A stretch of DNA of 64,000 nucleotides, taken from positions 80,096 to 144,095 of the forward strand of contig NZ_JACJPO010000018.1 in NCBI RefSeq assembly GCF_014696105.1. The letters run 5' to 3'. Shown piece after piece: positions 30,423 through 39,657 of this stretch (within the stretch, counting starts at the first letter, position 1; each line of letters opens with the position of its first letter). Origin of the DNA: Microcoleus sp. FACHB-1515. GTDB taxonomy: Bacteria; Cyanobacteriota; Cyanobacteriia; Elainellales; Elainellaceae. The notes under the pieces are model-generated. The model was given only the letters and a program-made list of their open reading frames with translations, had not been told where the DNA came from and did no database searches. The position numbers were made by a program, and so were the translations under genes.

Positions 30423-31310
30423 CGATTGCGTTACCTCGACGTAGATATGTTCGAGGCGAACAGGTTGACGAGCGATCGAGTCCAGCTTCACGCCGTCAAA
30501 CCGCTCCAAAATTTCTTTTAGCTCCAGCGATTCCGGTAGCCAAAAGGCCAGATCGCTGCCGTAGTAGCGATGCTGCCAGTGGAACGATTGAGCACGGGCG
30601 ATCGCATTCTCCGGCTCAGGCGTTTGGACAACAACAATTTCTTGTGCGGCAATGCGCTGACGAAGCTGATCGATCGATCCTTCCGCAACAATTTGCCCAC
30701 TTTTTAAAATGCCAATTCGATTAGATAGCCGTTCCGCTTCATCTAGCAGGTGAGTCGTCAGCAAAACAGTAATTCCCTGCTTTTGAAGCTGACGAATCAG
30801 ATCCCAAACTTCATACCGCGCTTCGATGTCGAGTCCGGTTGTCGGTTCATCGAGAATGACCAGTTTTGGCTGATGAACGAGCGCAACCGCAATATTGAGC
30901 CGCCGCTGCATTCCGCCGCTGAGCGTTTCAACCGGACTGGAAGCGCGATCGAGCAGATGCACTGCTTCCAAACAGCGCTGCACCTGTTGCTGGAGACGAT
31001 CGCCCCGCAAGCCGTAAATTCTGCCAAAAAACTGCAAATTTTCGCGACAGCTTAGCGTTTTGTAGAGCAAATTTTCTTGCGGAGCAATACCAATTAGCGG
31101 TTTGGTTTGTTCAGAAACAAGCTGATTGTTGATAGCGATCGAGCCGCGATCGGCTTTGAGTAAATTGCAAATAATGTTGATCGTTGTGGTTTTTCCGGCT
31201 CCATTGGCACCTAGCAAACCATAAATTTCTCCCGGAGCAATGTGCAGCGATAAATTCCGCAGAACCAATCGATCGCCAAACCGCTTATGTAACCCTTCAA
31301 TTCTTAACAT
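30420..31310 (-). CDS. ABC transporter ATP-binding subunit (ABC-2/drug-export type)
   Basis: A 296-residue stand-alone ATPase with Walker A GANGAGKTT, Q-loop APQENLLYKTLS, signature LSGGM, Walker B LVILDEP, and H-loop TTHLLDEAERLSNR, typical of CcmA/NatA-like export ATPases. A C-terminal extension of about 75 residues follows. The matching permease is not adjacent. ATG 31310 precedes LRIEGLHKRFGD directly; the frame is open 41 codons upstream without family-like sequence. Confidence 0.9.
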   Translation of the reverse strand: MLRIEGLHKRFGDRLVLRNLSLHIAPGEIYGLLGANGAGKTTTINIICNLLKADRGSIAINNQLVSEQTKPLIGIAPQENLLYKTLSCRENLQFFGRIYGLRGDRLQQQVQRCLEAVHLLDRASSPVETLSGGMQRRLNIAVALVHQPKLVILDEPTTGLDIEARYEVWDLIRQLQKQGITVLLTTHLLDEAERLSNRIGILKSGQIVAEGSIDQLRQRIAAQEIVVVQTPEPENAIARAQSFHWQHRYYGSDLAFWLPESLELKEILERFDGVKLDSIARQPVRLEHIYVEVTQS

Positions 31311-31457
31311 CGTATTTCGTCTTTGTCGTGGACAGGTCGCCTGTTTCCAGCAGCATAAACTCATCTTCAGTAGCATACAATCTAAGCCAAAATCTGCTGA
31401 ATCGATCGGGAGCGATCGCAGGACAGCATTCAATCTTTCCGGCTAGAAAATAATGAA

Positions 31458-31488
31458 ACCTAGCGCTGTCCATGTAGCAGCGCTAGGT
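31458..31488. terminator. Perfect 11-bp hairpin in intergenic DNA
   Basis: ACCTAGCGCTG (31458-31468) pairs with CAGCGCTAGGT (31478-31488), loop nine bases. It lies in the 416-bp gap 31311-31726 between two minus-strand genes. It could terminate transcription from the large exoprotein gene or belong to a small RNA; no T-run is obvious. Confidence 0.4.
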
Positions 31489-31536
31489 CTTGAAGTTAGG
31501 ACATGCTTTAACAGCTCTAGCAGGAGCGGTTTGGCT

Positions 31537-31555
31537 CCCTCCTTATTAAGGAGGG
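31537..31555. repeat. Dispersed 19-bp palindrome CCCTCCTTA-N-TAAGGAGGG, copy 2
   Basis: The same palindrome as at 29073-29091, with a T in place of G at the centre and shared flanks. The rest of the gap 31556-31726 shows no gene. Confidence 0.65.
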
Positions 31556-31726
31556 CGGGAGAGGATCATGCGGTCGGAACAACGCCCTAACTTTGGATTC
31601 CGATTAGCAGCTTAACTGCATTGAAGTGTTGGTGAGCAGAATGACTAGAAGTGAATCAAACACTTGAGTCAGTGATGAGTTTTCGCCCTCGCTAGATCTT
31701 CTGCCCATTCACACTTCAAGAATCAA

Positions 31727-34700
31727 TTAAGCAGGTTCCCACCGTCCAACTTCACCACCATAAAGGCTGGCGTAGTATAGGTAGCCATCGGGTCCGGTTT
31801 CCATGTCAACGATGTATTGCAAGCTATCAACAACCTGAGTCGATCGAACGGTTCCATCCGCATTCAAGAACGTTGTATAGACCGTTCCTTGACCCACATC
31901 GTTGTAGAACAATGCACCGTTATACGCGGCAGGCAGCGTATTTCCGGTGTAGAAATCACCCATGATCCAAGCAGTCGCGCCAATTCCATCTGGGTTTTGA
32001 GCCGCATCATGGTTGCGAACCAGGAGCGGGGTGGTCGCTTGTCCATTGCGGTAGAAGTCTTCAGCTTGTGGCAAAGCTCTGTACCTGCTGTTTTGGAAAG
32101 CTCCTTCAAAGTACGGCCATCCGAAGTTTGCACCCCTTGTACCGACGTTGATTTCCTCCCATGTTGTCCAGCCCACGTCCGCGATATACGGAGTGCCTGT
32201 GCCCGGTTGGATGGTGAACCGGAAGGGATTACGCAATCCTGAATTCCAGACTTTCGAGCGGTTGCTGTCTGGATTGCCGTTAAAGAACGGATTATCTGAC
32301 AAGCCGCGCCCCGTGAGCGGATCGATTCGCAGCAGCTTACCCGATAGGTTATCGACATCATGTACCCGAATGGTGCGCGCATCAACGCCGTTGTACGAAG
32401 TTCCATCACCAATTGAGACAAACAAAGAGCCATCGAGTCCAAATTTGATTTGTCCGATGCTGTGGCTGGTGCTGTCGCCTGAGATGTAGTCTCGAATGTT
32501 GTTGTTTCGATCGAAGTCACTGTCAGTGGACTGATAGTCTCGACCAATGTTGGCGCTGTCTGGATCTTCAATCAAAGATGCGGGTGCTGTGATGCTTGAG
32601 CCATTCACGATGCCCGACGGGAGAGTCGTGAAATTGGCCGTGCTGTCAACATCAGGACGGCTCGTGTACTGCCAAAGGCTGTTTCGACCCAGCAGGATGA
32701 CTTCGCTGTTGGGCAGCGCTGTCGTGTAGTTCGTAGCTGGATTGGCCGTAACTCGAATCAGGCGACCCGGACGATTGCCGGATTCATCTGGAGCGGCCAG
32801 CCCGCTGCTGTTCTGCGTTTCGGGCGGATCGTAGGTGAACAGCAGGTAAACAAAATCTCGACCTCGGCCTTGTCCGAAGAAGGGATCGACTGCTAGCCCC
32901 AGCAAACCGCGATCGGCAACGTCATTCACTTGATACGAGATGTCAATGAAAGGAGTCGCCTGAAGCCCACCAGGTCCAGCCACCCTGACGACGCCTCCCT
33001 TCTGTGCAATAAACATCAGTTGACCGTTGGGCGACCAGTCAAACGTGGTGGGCTGATTAAGCCCGGTGAAGACTGATTCTCGACGGATGGTGTCGCCTGT
33101 TGGCGGTGGGGGCGGGGGTGGGGGGGGCGGCGCATCTCCAACGATCAGTTGTGCGTCTGCCCAGTTTGCGTGGTCAAAACTCAGACCGTCGCCCGCGTCG
33201 TTGACGATCAGCGTCAGGGATTGTCTACCGGAAACATCCACATTGACCAATCGGGTGGCACTGCTGCCAGTCATCACGCCGCTATCAAACAGCACTTCGC
33301 CATCCGCCACGACCTGAAAGACAACTGAGCCGTTCGGACCCACTCTATCATCCACGCCAACAGCGGCAGTAAATCGGTTATAGCCTCCTCCCAAGCTGTA
33401 GCTGATTCGTGAGTTGGAGTGAGCGCCCAAGCCTTTGCTGTAGACCGTGCCGTTGAGCGTCAGCGGACTGCCATCTCCAGGTGCGGCTTCCCCATTGCTT
33501 TCATCTCTTTCGACAGGTCCCCAACCGTTCGTTGCGGTTGTCCAAGGCAAATCGCTCAGATAGGTCGACGTTGCGGCAACTCGATCGCGAATGGCGATCG
33601 CCGAAGTTCGCGATGGGCCAAGGTCGGCTCCGCTCGGATTTTCAATCAGCAAACTGACACTGACATTGGTGCCTGCCACGCCATCATCTAGCGTTTGCAC
33701 GGTGATGTTCTTCAGCGATTCTCCTGGCTCAAAGGTCAGGGTAGACGAAGGAATGGCAACGTAGTTGACGCCCGCGACGCCTGTTGTGTTGCCGCCCGCG
33801 TAGTAACTGATCGTTGCAGTGCCCGTCGTATCTCCTGTTCGCTGAATGGGAACGAGGACAGCACCGCCTTCTGTGACTTGGAAACTGTTGGTTCCCACCA
33901 CGATCGTGGAGGCAACGTTGACCTGGAACGTTCCGAGTGAGAGATCGGCAGTGGTTCGGTTGCCCAGCGTATCGCGAACCGCTCCGGACAATAAGGTTGC
34001 CGTGTAGGTTCCCCGGTCATTCCAGTTCCAGATGCCATCCGCTGCGGTGAGCCGATAAGTCGCCGTGACGGAGTTGCTGTTTGTGGTGGGCGTGACGCTG
34101 ACAAACTGGGCAAGCTGCGAGAAGCTGTCCGGACCAGTGACGCGAATATCCGCGCTATCGATCGTGGCGACGTTCACCGCCGAAGCATCCGCATAGGTCA
34201 CGGTAAACGTGTAGGGAGCAGCAAGGCTCGCATTCAACGCGGAAGCCGCAAGCGTCGCGGTGGGCGCGATCGTTTCGGATGGTGTGGGTGTGGGCGTGGG
34301 TGTGGGTGTGGGCGTGGGTGTGGGTGTGGGCGTGGGCGTGCCGGAAGCAGGAATTAGCCGCGCTCCTGCCCAGTTGCCATGATCAAAACCAATACCGTTG
34401 CCGCCGTCGGTCACCACCAAGCGCAACGACTGTCGTCCCGTCAGGTCAAGATCGACTGTGCGAGTTGCTGTCGAACCGCGCATGAGGCCGCTGTCAAACA
34501 GCCGTGTGCCATCTGCCCACACTTGGAAGGCTATGCTGCCGTTGTCACCCATCGCATCGTCCACACCGATGTCAGAGATGAAGCGAGTGTAGTTGCCGCC
34601 GAGGGCGTAGGTGATGTCGGAATTGGCATGAACACCCAGACCGCTAGCATAGGTGACGCCATTGAGCGTGAGGACGCCGCCATCACCTGCGGCTTGTTCG

Positions 34701-35791
34701 CCATTGGCTCGATTGCGCTCCACAGGTCCCCAGCCGTTCGTCGCCGATGTCCAGTTGAGGCTGCTCAAAGCCACAGACGCTGATGGTGTGGGCGTGGGCG
34801 TGGGTGTGGGTGTGGGCGTGGGTGTGGGCGTGGGTGTGGGCGTGGGCGTGCCGGAAGCAGGAATTAGCCGCGCTCCTGCCCAGTTGCCATGATCAAAACC
34901 AATACCGTTGCCGCCGTCGGTCACCACCAAGCGCAACGACTGTCGTCCCGTCAGGTCAAGATCGACTGTGCGAGTTGCTGTCGAACCGCGCATGAGGCCG
35001 CTGTCAAACAGCCGTGTGCCATCTGCCCACACTTGGAAGACGACTCTGCCGTTGTCACCCACCGCATCGTCTACACCGATGTCAGAGATGAAGCGAGTGT
35101 AGTTGCCGCCGAGGGCGTAAGTGATGTCGGAATTGGCATGAACACCCAGACCGCTAGCATAGGTGACGCCATTGAGCGTGAGGACGCCGCCATCACCTGC
35201 GGCTTGTTCACCATTGGCTCGATTGCGCTCCACAGGTCCCCAGCCGTTCGTCGCCGATGTCCAGTTCAAAGTGCTCAGGTCAGGCAGTACTGCCTTGAAT
35301 GCTTCGACTGCTGCAAGATCGATCGCCAGGCTAGATTCAATTTCACCCGTTTTGACTTCTAGATCCCAATCTCCCCCCAGTGAAGAATGGCCTGTGAAGT
35401 CATCAGAAGCAGCAACGTCGGCTCCAGTTAAATGACTGAAGTAGTTGACGAAATCAATTCCAGATTCACCAGCGGCAACATTGCATCCGTAGAAGAGCAA
35501 ATCAGCATCTTCTGCTAGCGCCTTCGACCAGCTTGCTATCTCTTCAGTTCTGCCAGCGATCGCCTCTGCATCGTAACGAGTTTGCCCCAGCGTGAAACCA
35601 CCTTCACGACCATGAGAAACAATGTGAAGACTGCTGATATTGGCTTTTTGAGCCAGTGTATCCGTGATTTGAGTAATCGCGTCTCGACGGGGATCAAGAA
35701 GAACGATATCTGAACGAGGATTGATCGCAGCTATCAAGCTTTGCTCGTCTGCGATTCCAGAATCAATAAATACAATTGAAGATGAACTCAT
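31727..35791 (-). CDS. Large multidomain exoprotein: DUF4347, three NPCBM domains, Calx-beta, PQQ-type sugar dehydrogenase-like
   Basis: 1354 residues. Domains in order: DUF4347 (about 4-165; SLHIVSHGREGG, LLFYGCNVA), two almost identical NPCBM-like carbohydrate-binding domains (about 174-314 and 342-484) separated by Thr-Pro repeats, an Ig-like domain (about 506-615), Calx-beta (about 617-720), a third, diverged NPCBM (about 745-880), and a poly-Pro linker. A six-blade beta-propeller of the glucose/sorbosone dehydrogenase type ends the protein (about 900-1350; GLLGLAVDPFF, GQIKFGLDGSLFVSIGDG, NPFRF, GWPYFEG). There is no classical signal peptide; DUF4347 heads many large cyanobacterial secreted proteins. 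A role in binding and oxidising cell-surface sugars is inferred. ATG 35791 begins the DUF4347 domain. Confidence 0.85.
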   Translation of the reverse strand: MSSSSIVFIDSGIADEQSLIAAINPRSDIVLLDPRRDAITQITDTLAQKANISSLHIVSHGREGGFTLGQTRYDAEAIAGRTEEIASWSKALAEDADLLFYGCNVAAGESGIDFVNYFSHLTGADVAASDDFTGHSSLGGDWDLEVKTGEIESSLAIDLAAVEAFKAVLPDLSTLNWTSATNGWGPVERNRANGEQAAGDGGVLTLNGVTYASGLGVHANSDITYALGGNYTRFISDIGVDDAVGDNGRVVFQVWADGTRLFDSGLMRGSTATRTVDLDLTGRQSLRLVVTDGGNGIGFDHGNWAGARLIPASGTPTPTPTPTPTPTPTPTPTPTPSASVALSSLNWTSATNGWGPVERNRANGEQAAGDGGVLTLNGVTYASGLGVHANSDITYALGGNYTRFISDIGVDDAMGDNGSIAFQVWADGTRLFDSGLMRGSTATRTVDLDLTGRQSLRLVVTDGGNGIGFDHGNWAGARLIPASGTPTPTPTPTPTPTPTPTPTPSETIAPTATLAASALNASLAAPYTFTVTYADASAVNVATIDSADIRVTGPDSFSQLAQFVSVTPTTNSNSVTATYRLTAADGIWNWNDRGTYTATLLSGAVRDTLGNRTTADLSLGTFQVNVASTIVVGTNSFQVTEGGAVLVPIQRTGDTTGTATISYYAGGNTTGVAGVNYVAIPSSTLTFEPGESLKNITVQTLDDGVAGTNVSVSLLIENPSGADLGPSRTSAIAIRDRVAATSTYLSDLPWTTATNGWGPVERDESNGEAAPGDGSPLTLNGTVYSKGLGAHSNSRISYSLGGGYNRFTAAVGVDDRVGPNGSVVFQVVADGEVLFDSGVMTGSSATRLVNVDVSGRQSLTLIVNDAGDGLSFDHANWADAQLIVGDAPPPPPPPPPPTGDTIRRESVFTGLNQPTTFDWSPNGQLMFIAQKGGVVRVAGPGGLQATPFIDISYQVNDVADRGLLGLAVDPFFGQGRGRDFVYLLFTYDPPETQNSSGLAAPDESGNRPGRLIRVTANPATNYTTALPNSEVILLGRNSLWQYTSRPDVDSTANFTTLPSGIVNGSSITAPASLIEDPDSANIGRDYQSTDSDFDRNNNIRDYISGDSTSHSIGQIKFGLDGSLFVSIGDGTSYNGVDARTIRVHDVDNLSGKLLRIDPLTGRGLSDNPFFNGNPDSNRSKVWNSGLRNPFRFTIQPGTGTPYIADVGWTTWEEINVGTRGANFGWPYFEGAFQNSRYRALPQAEDFYRNGQATTPLLVRNHDAAQNPDGIGATAWIMGDFYTGNTLPAAYNGALFYNDVGQGTVYTTFLNADGTVRSTQVVDSLQYIVDMETGPDGYLYYASLYGGEVGRWEPA
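34277..35266. repeat. Recent tandem duplication: two 416-bp units and GTGGGC microsatellites
   Basis: Units 34341-34756 and 34851-35266 are offset by exactly 510 bp and differ at only a few bases by eye (for example around 34530 versus 35040). Each has a GTGGGT/GTGGGC tract before it on the plus strand (34277-34340 and about 34783-34850) that encodes the Thr-Pro linkers. The third NPCBM unit in the same gene is much more diverged, so this is a late copying event. Confidence 0.9.
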
Positions 35792-36070
35792 TTCGATGGG
35801 TTTCCTGATACTAATACGTGAATTAGACAAACGAAAACCAGGCGATCGAAATCGATCGCGCACTAAAGCGAATTCTCAAGCTGACCTGTGCTCAGCTTGT
35901 TTGCATCAGGTCTTTTTATATGCTCGTATTATAAAATTCGCTTTTACTTTTGCTGACTCTTGACTTGTTTTGTTACTTATTCTTTCGTTACTTATCCTGT
36001 TGATTTTTGATCCCTGTTGGTGCTAAGTAATTGTGAAAGAATAGAAACAATTTTGGGGCACAAATCTCCT

Positions 36071-36664
36071 TTAGAAGTCAGCCAGATTGCTGGCAAGCTT
36101 GGGCGAATGACGATGAGCCATGTGAGGCATCAGAAGCGTCGATATGCGCCGAATTTTTGGCAGGTAGCTCAATAAAGTCTCGACAGCAAGCGGATCGCAA
36201 GCAAAATCGCTTTCGCGATTATTGGCACGATGACTCGCTCGATCGCTCACCAAAGCGCTAGCCAAAACTTGACGCTCATCCACCGCAGCGATCGCGGTAA
36301 GATTGAGAGCTTGACCTGAATGATGAAGCGCTTGGGACGTTTTTGCAGCAGCAGAAATACAACTGATTGTCTGGCTTGAGAAATCAAAAACAGAAAAGCT
36401 AAGCCAATCGGAAAGCGCGTTACCGCTGTTGGGCAAGCGAATGAAGCGAGGGTTCATGCTGTTTCGCGTAGAGTCGCTGCCAACTGCAATCAGATGGCGA
36501 CACTTCAGCCAACCTACCTTCAGCAAAACTGAGATTTGATAAACAAGTTGTGCAAAAACGCTGCTATGGCTCACTGGCAATATTGCAGTAGCAACTTCCG
36601 CAGGTTTACGAATAGAAGCTATGGCGTTTGTAGCGCAACGGGGGCGATCGTTTAGGTTACTCAT
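36071..36664 (-). CDS. Hypothetical protein
   Basis: 197 residues from ATG 36664, which has AGG seven bases upstream; a TTG at 36688 is less likely. It is the only long frame in the 1.1 kb between the exoprotein and flippase genes. The protein has no clear membrane segment or known motif; Ser- and Ala-rich stretches and a C-terminal half with possible helices (VETLLSYLPKIRRISTLL) are visible. I do not recognise it. It could be strain-specific or, less likely, a spurious frame. Confidence 0.5.
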   Translation of the reverse strand: MSNLNDRPRCATNAIASIRKPAEVATAILPVSHSSVFAQLVYQISVLLKVGWLKCRHLIAVGSDSTRNSMNPRFIRLPNSGNALSDWLSFSVFDFSSQTISCISAAAKTSQALHHSGQALNLTAIAAVDERQVLASALVSDRASHRANNRESDFACDPLAVETLLSYLPKIRRISTLLMPHMAHRHSPKLASNLADF

Positions 36665-36962
36665 CAAGACACCTGGCAGTGCACACAATCGGACTTGATT
36701 TATCTCTAATACAGAGACAATTTATTATAGTGGGAGAATTTACGGAGATTCTATGAGGTTTTTACCCTTAAGACACGCTGTTTTAAAAAGATTTCGTGAA
36801 CTAACCGCTTACTTTTCAGAAACTTGGTAAAGCTGCAACGATCGATCGCTTGAACTGTGCGCGAACCTGTCGATAGAATTAATAAAAACTTAATAAATTC
36901 TCCGCTTCTTTTGCGCTAATAGAGATTTCAAAACAAAGATTGATTCAGTGAAATCGATCGCT
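36665..36962. other. AT-rich intergenic region
   Basis: No gene seen. The stretch is AT-rich compared with its surroundings and probably holds the promoter of the hypothetical gene (reading left from about 36700) and the end of the flippase transcript. Confidence 0.5.
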
Positions 36963-37907
36963 TTAACTGCGCTTCACAATCATTCGCGTCCGCAGCTCAT
37001 AGCCGCCAAGCAGCAGCGTCGCGATCGCCAGCGGCAGCAAATAATAAATGCCTCGGTAGGCAATCAGCGAGCCGAACAGCGCAGGCGTGGAAATCGAGTG
37101 CGACAGCATCAAAATCACGACCGTTTCAAACACACCCAGCCCGCCGGGAACATTGCTGATCACGCCAGCAATTTGCGCTAGCAGGAAAATTCCCAAGTAG
37201 CTGCTGTAGGTAGGCGAGACGGGCAACAGCACATAGAGAACCGAGGCGGCCAGCGACCAGTCCACAGCAGCAACAGCAATTTGGGCGATCGCTAGCTGGA
37301 TGGGGACATGCGGCAAAGTGAAGCGACCGAGCCGAATCGGTCTACGGCTGACCAGATTCCACAACAGATAGACCGCAATGATCGCGACAAATAAAACGCC
37401 GATCGATCGTGCCGATCGCAGCGGCAAATTTAGCGTGGCAGGAATCGGTGGCGGCAAAATTGTGAAAACGCCGCCCGCAACAGCAAACAGTCCCAGCCAA
37501 AAACTGAGCGAACTAAACGCGATGATTCGGGCAATCTGCATGGCAGACAGTCCCCAAGCGCTGTAGAGCCGATAGCGAATGGCACTGCCGCTGAGCAGCG
37601 CAAAGCCAACGCTGTTGCCCACAGCCGTACTGATTCCCGACACCAGTGCGGTTTGTCGATAAGGCAGTGGATGGCGAACGTAGCGCACGGCGATCGAATC
37701 ATAAGTGGCAATTGCAACATAGTTCAGCTTGGTCAGCGTCAGGGCGAGCAGCAGTTTGGCAGCGGGGAGCGATCGCAAGCTTTGCAGCAGGTCGAATCGT
37801 TGATAGTGCTGTAGCTCCTGGTGCAGTGCCCAAATCGACAAAGCAAACAAGCCGATTCCCAGCAGGGCAGGCAGGACAGCAGCAAGACGACTGGCGGATT
37901 TGTTCAT
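36963..37907 (-). CDS. Membrane flippase-like protein (LPG synthase transmembrane / UPF0104 family)
   Basis: 314 residues with about eight membrane helices, resembling the N-terminal flippase half of MprF: ALVSGISTAVGNSVGFALLSGSAIRYRLYSAWGLS and FLLAQIAGVISNVPGGLGVFE are the family signature stretches. It would move aminoacylated phosphatidylglycerol to the outer leaflet. The start overlaps the end of the DUF2156 synthase gene by 4 bp (ATGA), so the two halves of an MprF-like system are encoded as separate coupled genes. Confidence 0.87.
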   Translation of the reverse strand: MNKSASRLAAVLPALLGIGLFALSIWALHQELQHYQRFDLLQSLRSLPAAKLLLALTLTKLNYVAIATYDSIAVRYVRHPLPYRQTALVSGISTAVGNSVGFALLSGSAIRYRLYSAWGLSAMQIARIIAFSSLSFWLGLFAVAGGVFTILPPPIPATLNLPLRSARSIGVLFVAIIAVYLLWNLVSRRPIRLGRFTLPHVPIQLAIAQIAVAAVDWSLAASVLYVLLPVSPTYSSYLGIFLLAQIAGVISNVPGGLGVFETVVILMLSHSISTPALFGSLIAYRGIYYLLPLAIATLLLGGYELRTRMIVKRS

Positions 37908-39574
37908 GATCCAGGTTTGAAATAGTCTAGGAGGCGATCGCCAGAATCAGCGCGAACCAGCGCGATCGCCACGTCCGGCAGCGCAACCAGATTGGGAAAA
38001 ATCAGATAGCGCGGTTCCCAGCGGGGATGAAATTTGTCTTTGTAGCTGTGCAGTCCCTGAAAGTTATAGAACTGGTTGAGGTGATTGTAGAGGTAGTGAA
38101 TTCCTCGTTCGAGGCGGCGCGATTTTGCCGTTTCCCCGACGCCCGACAGTGCCGACAGGCCGAGGTTGAACCCGTCGTATCCCTGCTGTTTGTAGTGTTG
38201 AAACAGCGAGAGGAAGAGAAAATCCATCGTGCCGTTTTCAATTTCTTGGCGACGGCGCATCAGGTCGATCGTGATGTCGTTCAGTTGATATTCGGAGATG
38301 AGGTTGGCAAACGCGCTGACCTGGCCTGTGGGCGTTCGGATCAAAGCAACCTCGCAGTTTCGCAAATAGTCGTCGTCAAACCAGCCGATCGAAAACTTCT
38401 TCTCTGACCCGCTGACCATTTGCAGCCACTCGTCACTGACCGATCGCAACTCGCGCAGCAGTTCACCCGAAATTGGCGGCTCCTGTAGCTCAAAGCGAAA
38501 TCCAGCTTTGGTGAGCTTGTTGATCGCCGTTCGCAGATTGCGTCCTGCCTTTCCTTCGAGCGTAAAAGTTTTGAGATCGACGATCGCTTCTTCGCCAATT
38601 TGCAGCGTGTCAAGGCCGAGCGATCGATACAGCGGCACATCGTCCGGCAAGGTTTGATAAAAAGCGGGGTACCAATCGTTGCGGGCGCAAAATTCGCGAA
38701 AGCCGATGATCGCTTCTTGGCGATCGTCTGCTGGCCCAATTGGATCGCCCAGTGCGATCGCGCCGCGCCCCTTTGCCACATAGCCAATCACGCTGCGGCC
38801 AGACGGACTGAAGTAATACGCTTTGTCGTCAAACAGCAAAAATCGAGCGAGGGACGATCGCCCATACTGCTCAACAATCGCCTGAACGCGCTGACGTTCG
38901 GTTACTGTCGGCTGCGATCGCACCAAAACGGGACGCAAAATCATCAGCACGGCATAGGCGATCGTGACGGTTCCGATGATGTAGATCGAGTCGGCAAAAA
39001 ATCGTCCAAAGCGCGTTGTCGGCTGCAATCCCGCTTGATCGTCGGTGAAGAACATCGCCAAAGTTTGACCGATCGCATCCGTTAAGCTGAAATTGATCGA
39101 GTATTGGCGATCGAGCAGGTAAAAGCCGATCGTGCCGTAGGCCAGCGTAAACAGCAGCGCTGCGATGAACGCGCGAATGCCCTGCGCGATCGAGGGGCGA
39201 TCGGACTGAGCGGTAAACAGATCGCGCATCCACCAAAGCTGCACCAGCAACATTGCCGACAGCAAGCCTTCCTCATAGTCCAGCCCTTTGAGCAAATGGC
39301 TGACCAGCGAAACCAGCAGCAGTGCGATCGCCAGCAGCCAAGCGACGCGCTTACGCCTGAGCAGATTCGCGGCCAGCGTCAGCAGCAAAAAGCCGCTAAT
39401 TGCTGCAAATAAATGTCCGCCCGCCCGCACCTCAAACGGATAAAACTGCCGCAGCCAGCGGACGCGATCGCCCAAGCTCGGCGTAACGGCAGAAAGCAAA
39501 TTCACCACGCCGACGATCGCCGTCAGCAGTGCCACCATCCCCAGTTGAATGCGTGTTGCGCGAGAAGTGATCAC
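37904..39574 (-). CDS. Phosphatidylglycerol lysyltransferase-like protein (DUF2156, MprF C-terminal half)
   Basis: Transfers an amino acid from aminoacyl-tRNA to phosphatidylglycerol. 556 residues from GTG 39574 (GAGG eight bases upstream); an in-frame TTG at 39655 would add 27 residues. Six or seven membrane segments occupy about 10-225. The DUF2156 tandem-GNAT catalytic domain fills about 240-540, with GYVAKGRGAIALGDPIGP, GEEAIVDLKTFTLEGKAGRNLRTAINK and RRQEIENGTMDFLFLSLF as in bacterial LPG synthases. Which amino acid is used is unknown. It follows the esterase gene and is coupled to the flippase. Confidence 0.88.
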   Translation of the reverse strand: MITSRATRIQLGMVALLTAIVGVVNLLSAVTPSLGDRVRWLRQFYPFEVRAGGHLFAAISGFLLLTLAANLLRRKRVAWLLAIALLLVSLVSHLLKGLDYEEGLLSAMLLVQLWWMRDLFTAQSDRPSIAQGIRAFIAALLFTLAYGTIGFYLLDRQYSINFSLTDAIGQTLAMFFTDDQAGLQPTTRFGRFFADSIYIIGTVTIAYAVLMILRPVLVRSQPTVTERQRVQAIVEQYGRSSLARFLLFDDKAYYFSPSGRSVIGYVAKGRGAIALGDPIGPADDRQEAIIGFREFCARNDWYPAFYQTLPDDVPLYRSLGLDTLQIGEEAIVDLKTFTLEGKAGRNLRTAINKLTKAGFRFELQEPPISGELLRELRSVSDEWLQMVSGSEKKFSIGWFDDDYLRNCEVALIRTPTGQVSAFANLISEYQLNDITIDLMRRRQEIENGTMDFLFLSLFQHYKQQGYDGFNLGLSALSGVGETAKSRRLERGIHYLYNHLNQFYNFQGLHSYKDKFHPRWEPRYLIFPNLVALPDVAIALVRADSGDRLLDYFKPGS

Positions 39575-39657
39575 GTATGGAACCTCGTTGCGATCGGGCT
39601 TGTTCAAATCGCGAATTTCGATCGAGCATTCGCTTTTTTGCCAATCGATTGACAACT

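Noticed and set aside
30185..30724. Longer plus-strand frame overlapping the 49-residue gene in another frame
   Set aside because: It runs antisense into the ABC ATPase, whereas the 49-residue frame has an internal protein-level repeat and stops before that gene.
34379..35362. Several repeated plus-strand frames across the exoprotein gene
   Set aside because: They repeat only because the minus-strand NPCBM units are duplicated; they are antisense copies.
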